Made by a program: the position numbers and the translations under genes | Shown here: positions 34,567 through 45,640 of the stretch, piece by piece | How the letters are laid out: the number at the start of each line of letters is the position of its first letter | Numbering within the stretch: position 1 is the stretch's first letter | Source: Candidatus Blautia intestinavium | Lineage (GTDB): Bacteria > Bacillota > Clostridia > Lachnospirales > Lachnospiraceae | Assembly: GCA_019113745.1 (NCBI GenBank) | Contig: DXGV01000007.1 | Span: 1 to 54,042 of the forward strand | Reading direction: 5' to 3' | DNA length: 54,042 bases | The notes under the pieces: generated by a model | Seen by the model: the letters and a program-made list of their open reading frames with translations, nothing else | What the model was told of the DNA's origin: nothing | Databases searched by the model: none

Positions 34567-37098
34567 ATGAAAACACTGGAACTGAGAGACGGATTTTACT
34601 GGGCAGGTATTGTTGACGATAACCTTCGGGTGTTTGACATCATCATGTACACGGAGTTCGGCACGACCTACAATTCCTATGTATGGAAAACAGGCGGAAA
34701 GACCGTACTGTTTGAAACTGCCAAAGAGAAATTCTTTGACGAATATCTGGACAAGCTGAAAGAGATCATAGATGTGACGAAGATTGATTATCTGATCGTG
34801 GATCATACAGAGCCGGATCATGCGGGAAGTATTGAAAAGCTTCTGGAATACAGCCCTCAGATGAAGATTGTGGCTACAGGCTGCGCCATCGGCTTTCTGA
34901 AAGAGATCGTCAACGGCGATTTCACCTCCATTGCCGTAAAAGACAATCAGACAATGGAAATCGGCGGAAAGACTCTGCGGTTCCTGGTGGTGCCGAACCT
35001 TCACTGGCCGGATACCATGTATACCTATATCGAGGAAGAACAGATCCTTGTGACCTGCGATTCCTTTGGCTCTCACTATGGGTTCCATGATGTTCTGGCC
35101 AGCAAGGTTACAGACCATGAGGGCTATATGCGGGCTACAAAATATTATTTCGACTGTATCATAGGGCCTTTTAAGCCATATATGCTGAAGGCTCTTGCCC
35201 GGGTAAGAGAACTGGACGTTTCCATGATCTGTCCCGGACATGGACCTGTGATCGATGAAAAGATCGACTTTATGTACAATACCTATGAGGAATGGTGTAC
35301 CGTAGTCAATCCCAACAAGAAAAAAACAGTGATCATTCCTTATGTAAGCGCCTATGGATATACGAAACAGATTGCCGGGGAGATCGAACGGGGAATCAAA
35401 GACAGCGGCGATATTGACGTCAGAAGCTACGACATGGTGGAGGCGGATCAGGCTAAAGTCCTGGAAGAGCTGGGATTTGCGGACGGTATCCTGTTCGGTA
35501 CGCCTACTATCGTGGGAGAGGCGCTGAAGCCTATCTGGGATCTTACCACAGCTATCTTTGCAGGGACCCATGGCGGCAAGCTGGCCAGCGCTTTCGGAAG
35601 CTACGGATGGAGCGGCGAGGGCGTGCCTCACATTCTGGAAAGGCTGAAACAGCTTCGCATGAAGGTGGTGGACGGCCTGAAGATCCGTTTCAAGCCTTCA
35701 GAAAATAATCTTCTGGACGCGTATGAGTACGGGTATAATTTCGGGTGTATCCTTCAGGAAAAAGAGAATCCAAAGAAGGCAAAAGGAGCCCGCACTCTGG
35801 TGAAGTGTCTCGTATGCGGAGAAATTTTTGATTCTTCTCTGGAAATCTGCCCGGTTTGCGGCGTGGGAAAAGAAAACTTTGTTCCGGTAGATATGGAAGA
35901 GAGCAGCTTCCGCAACGATACAGAGAATTTCTATGTGATCATAGGAAACGGAGCGGCTGGCTTAAGCGCGGCGAAAGCGATCAGGGAAAGAGATCTGACA
36001 GGTTCCATTATCATGATCTCCAACGAGCCTTATGTTACTTATAACCGTCCGATGCTGACAAAATCCATGGTTGCGGAGCTGAATGCCGAACAGATCCAGG
36101 TAGAGCCGAAGGACTGGTATGAGGAAAACAATATACACCTGCTTCTGGACAGGGAAGTGACTGCTGTAAATACAGAAGAAAAGGAAGTGGAGCTTTCTGA
36201 CGGAACAAAGCTGAAATATACAAAGCTTGTTTACGCGCTTGGATCTGAATGCTTCATTCCGCCTATTCCGGGAACGGATAAGCCGGAGGTGATCGCTATC
36301 CGCCGTATGTCGGATATTGAAAAGCTGGAATCCATGCTGGACAGAGTAAACAACGTGGTAGTGATCGGAGGAGGAGTTCTTGGACTTGAAGCGGCCTGGG
36401 AGATGAAAAAAGCAAGAAAACAGGTAGTGGTTCTGGAGGCGGCTCCGCAGATCATGGGACGCCAGTTAGACGCTTCCGCAAGTGAAATGCTGACTGCTGT
36501 CAGCCAGAGCTGCGGAATTGATATCCATGCCGGCGTGCAGATCGCGTCCATAGAAGGAGATACCTCTGTCTCTTCTGTAAAACTGGGTGACGGCAGAGAA
36601 TTCCCGGCAGACCTGGTGATCGTTTCCGCCGGAGTGCGGGCAAATGCGGCGATTGCGCAGAATGCGGGCCTTAAGATCAACAGAGGCGTAGTGGTAAATG
36701 AAGAAATGATGACAAGCTGCAGCGACATTTATGCCTGTGGAGACTGCGCAGAGTATGAGGGCGTCAATTACGCGATCTGGCCCCAGGCTCTGGAACAGGG
36801 CAAGGTGGCAGGCGCCAACGCGGCGGGAGATCATCTTACCTATACGACTGTTTCCGCCGGCCTTTCTTTCCATGGAATGAATACCGGGCTTTATGCCATT
36901 GGCGACAACGGAAAGAATCCGAATCTCATCTACCGCACTGTGGAATTTAAGGATATGGGACGCAAACAGTATGAAAAATATTATTTCCTGAACAACCGTC
37001 TCTGCGGAGCGATCCTCATCGGAGATACATCAAAGATGGCGGCAGTCACAGAGGCTGTCGAGCGGAAGAAAACATTTAAGGAAATGTTTCACGCATAA
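34567..37098 (+). CDS. class F flavodiiron protein (FDP-rubredoxin-NROR fusion)
   Basis: An 843-residue three-module protein. Residues 1-250 are a metallo-beta-lactamase domain with diiron ligands H80, E82, D84, H85, H146, D165 and H225. Residues 252-400 are a flavodoxin domain. A short rubredoxin with C414/C417 and C428/C431 follows. Residues 453-843 are a FAD-dependent NADH:rubredoxin oxidoreductase starting with IIGNGAAGLSAA. The architecture is that of class F FDPs known from clostridia, a self-contained NADH oxidase that reduces oxygen to water (or NO in some members). The short Cys spacing in the rubredoxin is also a class F feature. AGAGAGGGA precedes ATG 34567. The GH13 gene begins 33 bp later with no terminator seen. 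Confidence 0.93.
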   Translation: MKTLELRDGFYWAGIVDDNLRVFDIIMYTEFGTTYNSYVWKTGGKTVLFETAKEKFFDEYLDKLKEIIDVTKIDYLIVDHTEPDHAGSIEKLLEYSPQMKIVATGCAIGFLKEIVNGDFTSIAVKDNQTMEIGGKTLRFLVVPNLHWPDTMYTYIEEEQILVTCDSFGSHYGFHDVLASKVTDHEGYMRATKYYFDCIIGPFKPYMLKALARVRELDVSMICPGHGPVIDEKIDFMYNTYEEWCTVVNPNKKKTVIIPYVSAYGYTKQIAGEIERGIKDSGDIDVRSYDMVEADQAKVLEELGFADGILFGTPTIVGEALKPIWDLTTAIFAGTHGGKLASAFGSYGWSGEGVPHILERLKQLRMKVVDGLKIRFKPSENNLLDAYEYGYNFGCILQEKENPKKAKGARTLVKCLVCGEIFDSSLEICPVCGVGKENFVPVDMEESSFRNDTENFYVIIGNGAAGLSAAKAIRERDLTGSIIMISNEPYVTYNRPMLTKSMVAELNAEQIQVEPKDWYEENNIHLLLDREVTAVNTEEKEVELSDGTKLKYTKLVYALGSECFIPPIPGTDKPEVIAIRRMSDIEKLESMLDRVNNVVVIGGGVLGLEAAWEMKKARKQVVVLEAAPQIMGRQLDASASEMLTAVSQSCGIDIHAGVQIASIEGDTSVSSVKLGDGREFPADLVIVSAGVRANAAIAQNAGLKINRGVVVNEEMMTSCSDIYACGDCAEYEGVNYAIWPQALEQGKVAGANAAGDHLTYTTVSAGLSFHGMNTGLYAIGDNGKNPNLIYRTVEFKDMGRKQYEKYYFLNNRLCGAILIGDTSKMAAVTEAVERKKTFKEMFHA

Positions 37099-37131
37099 AT
37101 AAAATCAGAAACAAAAAGGAGCTTTTGCAAT

Positions 37132-38805
37132 ATGGAAAGAACATGGTGGAAAGAAGCCGTAGTATACCAGATTTATCCAAGGAGTTTTAACGACAGCAAC
37201 GGAGACGGGATCGGCGATCTGAACGGTATCACAGAAAAAATGGATTATCTGAAAAAACTGGGAATTGATGTGATATGGCTTTCTCCGGTTTATGAATCTC
37301 CCAATGACGACAACGGATATGACATCAGCAATTACCGCGGGATCATGAAGGATTTTGGAACCATGGAGGATTTCGACAGAATGCTGGCGGCGGCCCATGA
37401 GAGAGGAATCCGCATTGTCATGGATCTTGTGGTAAACCACACCTCAGACGAGCATCCCTGGTTTGTGGAAAGCCGCAAATCAAAGGATAACCCGTACAGA
37501 GACTACTATATCTGGAGAGAAGGGAAAAACGGAAAAGAACCCAATAACTGGGGCTCCTGTTTCTCCGGCCCGGCATGGGAATACGACGGGCAGACCGATA
37601 TGTATTATCTGCACCTGTTTTCCAGAAAACAGCCGGATCTGAACTGGGACAATCCAAAAGTACGGGACGAGGTCTTCGATATGATGGACTGGTGGTGCCA
37701 GAAAGGAATCGACGGTTTCCGCATGGACGTGATCTCTCTGATCTCCAAGGTTCCGGAGCTTCCGGACGGAAAAGTGGGAAAGAACGGATATGGGGATTAC
37801 GGCCCCTATGTGTGCAACGGTCCTCATGTCCATGAATATCTGCAGGAAATGAACCGCCGCGTGCTTTCCAGATACGATCTTCTGACAGTTGGCGAATGTT
37901 CCGGAGTGACTGTGGAGGAGGCAAAAAAATACGCTTCTCTTGACGGAAAAGAACTGAATATGGTTTTCCAGTTTGAGCACATGGATCTGGACGGAGGGGA
38001 AACCTTCAAATGGAATGAAAGAAAGATCAAACTGACGGAATTAAAACAGGTATTGACGAAATGGCAGACTTCTCTTATGGGAAAAGCATGGAACAGCCTT
38101 TACTGGTGCAACCATGACCAGCCCAGGATGCTGTCAAGGCTTGGAAACGATTCCCCGCAGTACCGGGAGGTATCGGCGAAGATGCTGGCTACCTGTCTTC
38201 ATATGATGCAGGGAACTCCCTATGTTTATCAGGGAGAGGAACTTGGAATGACGAACGTGCCTTTCCAGACATTAGAAGATTTCCGGGACATCGAAAGCAT
38301 TAACGCTTATCATGAACTGGTGGGACAGGGCGTTATTGACGGCGATACCATGATGCGGTATCTGCGCTACAAAAGCCGCGACAACGCCAGGACCCCCATG
38401 CAGTGGAATGACAGCGAAAACGCCGGATTTACAGAGGGCACGCCCTGGATCATGGTAAATCCCAACTATAAAGAGATCAACGCGGAAGAAGAGCTGGCAA
38501 GAGAAGACTCTGTATTCTATTATTATCAGAAGCTGATCCGCCTTCGCCACGAAAACCCTGTGATCGTGTACGGCGATTACAAACTGCTTCTGCCGGAGCA
38601 CGAGGCTCTTTATGCGTACACAAGAGAGCTGGATGGGGAGACGCTTCTTGTGATCTGCAATTTCAGCAGTGAAGAACAGAAAATGGATCTTCCGGAAGAA
38701 TTTTCCGGAAAAGAGGGAACTGTCCTGATTTCAAACTATGAAGATTCCAGACCGGAGGAACATATGACGCTCCGGGCATACGAAGCGGCAGTATACAGAT
38801 TCTGA
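37132..38805 (+). CDS. GH13 alpha-glucosidase, oligo-1,6-glucosidase type
   Basis: A 557-residue GH13 enzyme without a signal peptide. The nucleophile D199 (GFRMDVI), acid/base E255 (VGECSG) and D329 (NHDQPR) have the same numbering as Bacillus oligo-1,6-glucosidase. Residue 200, right after the nucleophile, is Val; in this group Val favours alpha-1,6 bonds (isomaltose type) and Thr favours alpha-1,4 bonds. It should therefore act on isomalto-oligosaccharides in the cytoplasm. AAGGAG precedes ATG 37132. The PtpB-like gene follows after 19 bp. Confidence 0.92.
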   Translation: MERTWWKEAVVYQIYPRSFNDSNGDGIGDLNGITEKMDYLKKLGIDVIWLSPVYESPNDDNGYDISNYRGIMKDFGTMEDFDRMLAAAHERGIRIVMDLVVNHTSDEHPWFVESRKSKDNPYRDYYIWREGKNGKEPNNWGSCFSGPAWEYDGQTDMYYLHLFSRKQPDLNWDNPKVRDEVFDMMDWWCQKGIDGFRMDVISLISKVPELPDGKVGKNGYGDYGPYVCNGPHVHEYLQEMNRRVLSRYDLLTVGECSGVTVEEAKKYASLDGKELNMVFQFEHMDLDGGETFKWNERKIKLTELKQVLTKWQTSLMGKAWNSLYWCNHDQPRMLSRLGNDSPQYREVSAKMLATCLHMMQGTPYVYQGEELGMTNVPFQTLEDFRDIESINAYHELVGQGVIDGDTMMRYLRYKSRDNARTPMQWNDSENAGFTEGTPWIMVNPNYKEINAEEELAREDSVFYYYQKLIRLRHENPVIVYGDYKLLLPEHEALYAYTRELDGETLLVICNFSSEEQKMDLPEEFSGKEGTVLISNYEDSRPEEHMTLRAYEAAVYRF

Positions 38806-38824
38806 ACCGCAGGAGGGAAGAGTT

Positions 38825-39877
38825 GTGAAATATGGAAAAATAAGAATTGAGGACGGGAATCTGATCTTTACCAAGCATATGATGGCGAATTACCTTCCCT
38901 GCCGCGATATCCTGTGGGCATATAAAAGACGGGAGGGCGTAGAGGGAGGAGTTCAGAAGCAGATCAGTACCAGTTATCTTGTGATCGTTACGAGAAGGAG
39001 AAAACGATACAAATTTGATATGACGGAGCAGGAGATCAGCGACTGCATACAGCTTCTGAAAGCTCTGAATCCCGGGATTGTCACAGGGTTTCCCAAGGGA
39101 AGCAGGCTCCATCTCAAGAGTCTGCCGAATACAAGGGATCTGGGCGCGCTTTCTACCGAGGACGGGAGACTGATCCTTCCAAAACGGCTGATACGCAGCG
39201 GCAGTCTGTACCATGCGTCTCTGTCGGACCAGGATGTGCTTCAGAATGAATATCATCTTAAGGAAGTCATTGATTTCCGCACGAAAGCGGAGATACTGGA
39301 AAAACCGGATATTGTGATGGAGGGTGTAAAATATACGGAAATTCCCATTCTGGACGAGGAGACAATGGGAATTTCCCAGTCGGGAAGCCTTCCGGAAATG
39401 ATCATCAAATTTGACCAGGTGCCGGATACATTTATACATAAACAGTACCAGAACTTTATCAGAGATCCATTTTGCGTCAAGCAGTACGCGCTGTTCATTG
39501 ACACCCTTCTCCATCACGAAGACGGGTCTGTTCTCTGGCACTGCAGCGCCGGGAAAGACAGGGCGGGAGTGGGAACGGCTATTCTTTTGTCCGCCCTGGG
39601 AGTTCCCAGGAAAACGATCCGCGAAGACTTTTTGAAAACAAACCTCTATATGGAAGAAGAGATGCAGCATATGGTCCGCTATCTGGAAACAATGACGATC
39701 GTAGACAGCAGGATCATGGACAAGGTACGTCTTCTCTATAAAGTAAAAGGGGAATACCTGGACACAGTATTCGAGACTATTGAACAGGATTACGGAACTG
39801 TGGAACGGTTCCTGAAAAAAGCTCTCTATCTGACTCCAAAAGCCGTCGAGGCGCTGAGAAATAAATATCTGGTGTAA
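38825..39877 (+). CDS. PtpB-like tyrosine phosphatase with extra N-terminal domain
   Basis: A 350-residue protein. The C-terminal part is a protein tyrosine/serine phosphatase of the PtpB (Y_phosphatase3) group. NTRDLG near residue 102 resembles the family's N-terminal motif, and the P-loop HCSAGKDRAG places the nucleophile at C240 and Arg at R246. Residues 1-85 form an additional small domain with alternating strands and a final helix, resembling a bacterial PH-like fold; that fold assignment is tentative. The start is GTG 38825, supported by AGGAGG nine bases upstream. The substrate could be a phosphoprotein or a phosphoinositide-like compound. Confidence 0.8.
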   Translation: MKYGKIRIEDGNLIFTKHMMANYLPCRDILWAYKRREGVEGGVQKQISTSYLVIVTRRRKRYKFDMTEQEISDCIQLLKALNPGIVTGFPKGSRLHLKSLPNTRDLGALSTEDGRLILPKRLIRSGSLYHASLSDQDVLQNEYHLKEVIDFRTKAEILEKPDIVMEGVKYTEIPILDEETMGISQSGSLPEMIIKFDQVPDTFIHKQYQNFIRDPFCVKQYALFIDTLLHHEDGSVLWHCSAGKDRAGVGTAILLSALGVPRKTIREDFLKTNLYMEEEMQHMVRYLETMTIVDSRIMDKVRLLYKVKGEYLDTVFETIEQDYGTVERFLKKALYLTPKAVEALRNKYLV

Positions 39878-39881
39878 AAAA

Positions 39882-40598
39882 ATGACGAAAAGTACAAACA
39901 TAAAAAAAGCATTTAAGGCGGCGTTTCCTTATACGATTCCCATATTTGCCGGATTCTGGTTCCTGGGACTTACATATGGGATTTATATGAATGTTTCCGG
40001 TTTCAGTTTTCTCTACCCTATGCTGATGAGTATTACCATATTTGCCGGTTCCATGGAATTTATCACGGCAAATATGCTTCTGGGAAGCTTTAATCCTGTT
40101 CAGGCGTTTCTGATGACCCTGATGATCAACGCAAGGCATCTTTTCTATGGGATTTCCATGCTGGACAGATTCAGGGGTACAGGTCTAAAAAAACTGTATC
40201 TGATCTTCGGAATGTGCGACGAAACCTTTTCCATCAATTATACGGCACAGATCCCGCCGGATGTGGACAGAGGATGGTTTATGTTTTTCGTAACGCTTCT
40301 GAACCATTTTTACTGGTTTTCCGGTTCTACATTGGGCGGCATTTTCGGCTCATTTATCCACTTTGATACAGAAGGCCTTGATTTTGTTATGACGGCTATG
40401 TTTGTGGTGATCTTTATGGAACAATGGCTGAAAGACAAACAGCATATCAGCGCTCTTCTTGGCCTGGGAATCTCAGTTCTCTGTCTTTTGATCTTCGGAG
40501 CGGATAACTTTATCATTCCGTCTATGGCCGCCATGCTGCTGATGCTGACTGGAATGAGAAAACCTATAGAACAGAGGGAGGAGACGGCAGGGAGATGA
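39882..40598 (+). CDS. azlC: AzlC-type branched-chain amino acid exporter subunit
   Basis: A 238-residue membrane protein of the AzlC/YgaZ family, the large subunit of a two-component branched-chain amino acid exporter. [19 protein letters not shown] and the NARHLFYG segment are typical. It begins four bases after the phosphatase stop and overlaps azlD by four bases (ATGA). The ribosome binding site is weak, which fits coupling. Proximity to ilvNC and leuCD suggests coordinated handling of valine, isoleucine and leucine. Confidence 0.9.
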   Translation: MTKSTNIKKAFKAAFPYTIPIFAGFWFLGLTYGIYMNVSGFSFLYPMLMSITIFAGSMEFITANMLLGSFNPVQAFLMTLMINARHLFYGISMLDRFRGTGLKKLYLIFGMCDETFSINYTAQIPPDVDRGWFMFFVTLLNHFYWFSGSTLGGIFGSFIHFDTEGLDFVMTAMFVVIFMEQWLKDKQHISALLGLGISVLCLLIFGADNFIIPSMAAMLLMLTGMRKPIEQREETAGR

Positions 40599-40921
40599 CG
40601 GTAATACAACAGATCATTACAGTGGCTGTGGTGGTGGCAGGAACGATGCTGACAAGATTTCTTCCATTCCTTTTATTTCCCGCAGGCAAAGCCACGCCGA
40701 AATATATCCAGTATCTTGGAAAAGTACTGCCTCCGGCCGTATTTGGGCTTCTTGTGATCTACTGTCTGAGAAATGTCAGCATTTTTAAGGGAAGCCACGG
40801 TATTCCGGAGCTGATCTCTATTGCGGCGGTGATCGTGCTGCACATATGGAAAAGGCAGATGCTTTTATCTATTGCAGGGGGAACAGTTCTTTACATGGTG
40901 CTTGTGCAGACAGTATTTTAA
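40595..40921 (+). CDS. azlD: AzlD-type branched-chain amino acid exporter subunit
   Basis: A 108-residue hydrophobic protein with about four membrane helices and the family segment [10 protein letters not shown] near residue 20. It is the small partner of AzlC, overlapping it by ATGA at 40595-40598. No terminator is visible before the ilvN promoter. Confidence 0.9.
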   Translation: MTVIQQIITVAVVVAGTMLTRFLPFLLFPAGKATPKYIQYLGKVLPPAVFGLLVIYCLRNVSIFKGSHGIPELISIAAVIVLHIWKRQMLLSIAGGTVLYMVLVQTVF

Positions 40922-40945
40922 AAAATGGAATCAAAGATTTTGACA

Positions 40946-40973
40946 TTGACAAACCGGTGAATGTTGTTATAAT
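40946..40973 (+). promoter_or_regulatory. ilvN promoter
   Basis: TTGACA (40946-40951), 16 bp, TATAAT (40968-40973). The 50-base leader has only a weak ATGTA/TACAT hairpin. I find no T-box or leader peptide. Confidence 0.75.
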
Positions 40974-41031
40974 GATACTCATGTAGATGTTTTACATATT
41001 ACAAGATTAAAGTGGTGAAAGCAGGTGGGGT

Positions 41032-41529
41032 ATGCAAAAGAGGATTTTATCCTTGCTGGTAGATAATACCGCTGGTGTCTTAAGCCGGATTTCCGGACTT
41101 TTCAGCAGGAGAGGATATAATATCGACAGTCTTTCCGCAGGGGTGACCGCTGACGAGAGATTTTCCAGAATGACGGTCGTGTGCAGCGGAGACGCGTTGA
41201 TACTGGAACAGATCACAAAACAGCTTGCAAAGCTGGTGGATGTAAGAGATATCAAGATTCTGGAGCCGGAAAACAGTGTAAGCCGCGAGCTGGTGCTTGT
41301 AAAAGTAGCGGCAAAGCCGACTGAAAGAGAAGGCGTAATGACGATCGCAAATATTTTCCGGGCCAATATTATCGACGTAGGCAAAGAGTCCATGGTAATC
41401 GAGCTGACAGGAAGCAAAAGTAAACTGAGCGCTTTCATTGATCTTTTGGATGAATATGAGATCCTGGAGCTGGCGAGAACCGGTATCACCGGACTTTCCA
41501 GAGGAGCAGACGACGTAAGATATTTTTAA
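41032..41529 (+). CDS. ilvN: acetolactate synthase small (regulatory) subunit
   Basis: A 165-residue IlvN/IlvH with an N-terminal ACT domain (LLVDNTAGVLSRISGLFSRR) that binds valine, and a C-terminal regulatory domain. It confers feedback control on the large subunit, whose gene is not in the window. AGGTGGGG precedes ATG 41032. ilvC follows after 74 bp, which include a small GGGAG/CTCCC hairpin. Confidence 0.93.
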   Translation: MQKRILSLLVDNTAGVLSRISGLFSRRGYNIDSLSAGVTADERFSRMTVVCSGDALILEQITKQLAKLVDVRDIKILEPENSVSRELVLVKVAAKPTEREGVMTIANIFRANIIDVGKESMVIELTGSKSKLSAFIDLLDEYEILELARTGITGLSRGADDVRYF

Positions 41530-41564
41530 CGGCTTGCTAGGGGAGATCACTCCCTTAACGATAA

Positions 41565-42623
<1,059 letters not shown>

Positions 42624-42653
42624 GCAAAAATTTGAGCTTGTTCAAATTTTTGC
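42624..42653 (+). terminator. terminator after ilvC
   Basis: GCAAAAATTTGA (42624-42635) pairs perfectly with TCAAATTTTTGC (42642-42653). The T run is within the second arm. Confidence 0.75.
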
Positions 42654-43124
42654 GATACTCAAACGCAGCGAAGCGGAGCTTGAGGTTTTAAAAAAGTTTA
42701 AAATGTGTCTGCCGCACTGGTTATCAGTGCGGCAGTTTAGATTGCAGGCAAAATCCGAGGCTTACGTTTCGGATTTCGGTTTAGGTTTTATGCTGGATTT
42801 TGGGGTGGGATTCTTAGAATTCCGCCCTGTTTTGTGTTACAGGCCAGGAGATTCTTCCTGTAGAGAGTTTTTTATCTGATCTTGAAATGGGAATCTGGAG
42901 GTGAATCAACTCCTTAATCAACTATTTAATAGATATGTTGTCTGTCAGGCAGAAAATGAGAGTAATAAAGCTGTCTGCATAGATGGAAACATACCCAGAA
43001 ATGCCACGAATTCCGGAGATGACGGACTAATACAGATTGTTACGGCTGAAATCAGAGAAACTGGGAAAGCATCCGTAGAAAGGTGGTAGGATTTACGGCT
43101 GAAATCGGAAATTTAGGAATCCTA
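42654..43124. other. hairpin array without a clear gene, ilvC-lysR intergenic
   Basis: No convincing gene is seen. Successive stem-loops are CTCAA/TTGAG with a GCGAAGCGGAGC tip (42658-42684), an 11-bp CTGCCGCACTG hairpin (42709-42735), AAATCCGA/TCGGATTT (42751-42776), an 11-bp GGGTGGGATTC hairpin ending in TGTTTT (42803-42833), and TACAGG/CCTGTA (42839-42863). Further on, TTACGGCTGAAATC occurs twice as a direct repeat (43040-43053 and 43093-43106). A 62-codon frame at 42901-43089 has no recognisable product. Confidence 0.55.
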
Positions 43125-44018
43125 TCATTTCTGACAGACCTCAGAAGGAGAAAAGAAAGATTTCAGCAGAGGCAGTTTTTCATCACCTTTCCGGCATACA
43201 AAGCCAATTTCCCTGTCAGGAAAGGCAAAACCTACCGGAACCTCCACAAGAGTTCCTTCTCGAAGCTCCGTCTCGACAAATTGCCGTACTACTCCGGCAA
43301 CGCCAAGGCCAATAATGGCGAACTGGATCAGAAGATCCATGGATGTGACCTCCAGAATGTGATTCAGCTCAATCCGATGCTCTTTTAACCGGGCGTCGAT
43401 GGTCTGACGTGTAATATTCTTCTCATCCAACATCATAAAAGTGGCTGTCTGATAAAGAGAACCGCCGGAATAAAGCTTCTGTTGATTTTTGAGATACTGC
43501 TTTGTGGCTACAAAAGTGTCGTTAATGTGGAGCAGAGGATAAAAATAGTAGCCCTGAAGCTTACCGGGTCGTCCGATCAGCCCAAGATCCAGCTTATCCT
43601 CATCCAGAAGCTGAAGCGTCTGATAGGTAGACTGACAGGAAATATTGACGCGAACCTGGGGATGAGCGGATATATAAGGCTTCAGATAGGAAAGAAGCAC
43701 ATATCTGCACAGTGTGGAGCTGGTCCCAAGACGGAGATGAGGAACAGCATGAGAGCTGCTGTGGAGTAGAAGCTCTTCACCTTCAGATATAAGAGAAAAA
43801 GCCCCCTTAAGCTTTTGAAAAAGAAGCTCCCCGTCAGGAGTCAGTATGACGCCCCTGGAGCTTCTTTTAAAAAGGGAGACATTCAGACTGGCCTCCAGTT
43901 TCTGAACGGCTCTGCTCACAGCAGGCTGACTGATAAAAAGCTCTTTGGCAGCTTTTGAGATATTTCCTGTTTTTCCTACGACATAAAAAACATGATATAA
44001 AGACAGATTTTCCTGCAT
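43125..44018 (-). CDS. LysR-family regulator divergent from leuCD
   Basis: A 297-residue LysR-type regulator. The N-terminal winged helix-turn-helix (GNISKAAKELFISQPAVSRAVQKLE) is followed by a substrate-binding-like effector domain. CGGAGGA precedes the start codon on the minus strand. It is divergent from leuCD across a 339-bp AT-rich region, the usual arrangement for a LysR regulator and its target, so control of leucine synthesis is likely, but the effector is unknown. Confidence 0.9.
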   Translation of the reverse strand: MQENLSLYHVFYVVGKTGNISKAAKELFISQPAVSRAVQKLEASLNVSLFKRSSRGVILTPDGELLFQKLKGAFSLISEGEELLLHSSSHAVPHLRLGTSSTLCRYVLLSYLKPYISAHPQVRVNISCQSTYQTLQLLDEDKLDLGLIGRPGKLQGYYFYPLLHINDTFVATKQYLKNQQKLYSGGSLYQTATFMMLDEKNITRQTIDARLKEHRIELNHILEVTSMDLLIQFAIIGLGVAGVVRQFVETELREGTLVEVPVGFAFPDREIGFVCRKGDEKLPLLKSFFSPSEVCQK

Positions 44019-44357
44019 AAATTCCTCCGTGATAAAATGATATCTTTTATTATTTATTATTTTATGGCATTTTGCGGATCAGGCCGATATACTTTTTCAT
44101 ACAGGCATGAAAGGTATTCCTATTTGTATCTTGTATACTGACTATAGATATAACTATAAAACATAATAAATATGATTAATATGTATTAGCATTATATCAA
44201 TAAATGTGCTATACTGACAACAGTGAAAGAAAATTTAATAACGTATACAGGAAATCCTGTTGCGTTTCAAACTGCCGTATCAAAAACGTCAGGAAAAGAA
44301 TATAGCGTTAATGTCCCTTGTATATTAACGTTACGGAAAATAAGGAGGAAATCGACC
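44019..44357. promoter_or_regulatory. lysR-leuC divergent control region
   Basis: AT-rich, without a gene. A LysR-type T-N11-A palindrome ATAAAA/TTTTAT lies at 44032-44050 near the regulator start. A leuC promoter candidate is TTAGCA (44186-44191), 18 bp, TATACT (44210-44215). The leuC leader holds a CGTTAAT/ATTAACG hairpin at 44306-44330. No T-box, leucine-rich leader peptide or terminator was found. Confidence 0.5.
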
Positions 44358-45626
44358 ATGGGAATGACAATGACACAGAAAATCCTGGCAGCTCACGCAG
44401 GCCTGGATCATGTGGAGGCCGGACAGTTGATCGAAGCAGATCTGGATCTGGTTCTTGGAAACGACATCACCTCTCCGGTGGCAATTCACGAAATGGATAA
44501 AATGACAGTAAAATCTGTCTTTGATAAGGACAAGATTGCTCTGGTAATGGATCATTTTATTCCAAATAAAGATATCAAATCTGCAGAGCACTGTAAATGT
44601 GTGAGAGAATTTGCCTGCCGCCACGATATCACCAATTATTTTGACGTAGGACAAATGGGAATTGAACACGCCCTTCTGCCGGAAAAAGGTCTGACTGTGG
44701 CAGGAGACGTGATCATCGGCGCAGATTCCCATACCTGTACTTACGGCGCTCTGGGCGCGTTTTCTACCGGAGTGGGAAGTACCGATATGGCGGCCGGAAT
44801 GGCGACAGGAAAAGCATGGTTCAAGGTTCCGGGAGCTATCAGGTTCAATATCGTAGGCAAACCGAAAAAATGGGTTAGCGGAAAGGATGTGATCCTTCAC
44901 ATCATCGGCATGATCGGCGTGGACGGAGCGCTTTATAAATCTATGGAATTTGTCGGCGAAGGAATCAAAAATCTTACGATGGACGACCGTTTTACGATTG
45001 CGAACATGGCTATTGAGGCAGGCGGAAAAAATGGAATCTTTCCTGTTGACGAGCTGACAGAAGCTTACATGAAGGAACATTCCAAACGTCCTTATAAGGT
45101 TTACGAGGCAGACGAGGACGCAGTTTACGATGCAGAGTATACGATCGATCTCGGTGCTCTGGAACCGACTATAGCATTTCCTCATCTTCCGGAAAATACA
45201 AAAACGATCAGCGAGATTAAGGAAGATATCGTGGTGGATCAGTCAGTGATCGGTTCCTGTACGAACGGACGGATTGATGATCTGAGGATTGCGGCGGAAA
45301 TCATGAAGGGGCGCAAAGTACACAAAGGAGTGCGCTGTATTGTGATCCCGGCTACGCAGGCAGTTTACCTTCAGGCTATGGAGGAGGGACTTCTGAAAAT
45401 TTTTATTGAGGCGGGAGCTGTTGTCAGCACGCCTACCTGCGGTCCGTGTCTGGGCGGATATATGGGAATCCTGGCCGCAGGCGAGAGATGCATTTCTACT
45501 ACTAACCGCAATTTTGTAGGAAGAATGGGACATGTGGATTCAGAAGTTTATCTTGCAAGTCCGGCAGTTGCGGCTGCCAGCGCGGTAACCGGAAAAATTT
45601 CCGCACCGGAAGAACTGGGATTATAA
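44358..45626 (+). CDS. leuC: 3-isopropylmalate dehydratase large subunit
   Basis: A 422-residue aconitase-family subunit of the short LeuC type that pairs with a small LeuD. The 4Fe-4S ligands are in SCTNGR and CGPCLGG. It isomerises 2- to 3-isopropylmalate in leucine synthesis. The frame is open upstream to 44223, but AAGGAGG at 44343-44349 sets ATG 44358, and homology begins there ([11 protein letters not shown]). Confidence 0.95.
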   Translation: MGMTMTQKILAAHAGLDHVEAGQLIEADLDLVLGNDITSPVAIHEMDKMTVKSVFDKDKIALVMDHFIPNKDIKSAEHCKCVREFACRHDITNYFDVGQMGIEHALLPEKGLTVAGDVIIGADSHTCTYGALGAFSTGVGSTDMAAGMATGKAWFKVPGAIRFNIVGKPKKWVSGKDVILHIIGMIGVDGALYKSMEFVGEGIKNLTMDDRFTIANMAIEAGGKNGIFPVDELTEAYMKEHSKRPYKVYEADEDAVYDAEYTIDLGALEPTIAFPHLPENTKTISEIKEDIVVDQSVIGSCTNGRIDDLRIAAEIMKGRKVHKGVRCIVIPATQAVYLQAMEEGLLKIFIEAGAVVSTPTCGPCLGGYMGILAAGERCISTTNRNFVGRMGHVDSEVYLASPAVAAASAVTGKISAPEELGL

Positions 45627-45640
45627 GGAGGAGAAGATTT

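Noticed and set aside
40974-41031. T-box or leader-peptide attenuation before ilvN
   Set aside because: The leader is too short, with no T-box sequence, terminator or run of Leu/Val/Ile codons.
42901-43089. A 62-residue protein
   Set aside because: No recognisable product, and it lies in a region of hairpins and short repeats.
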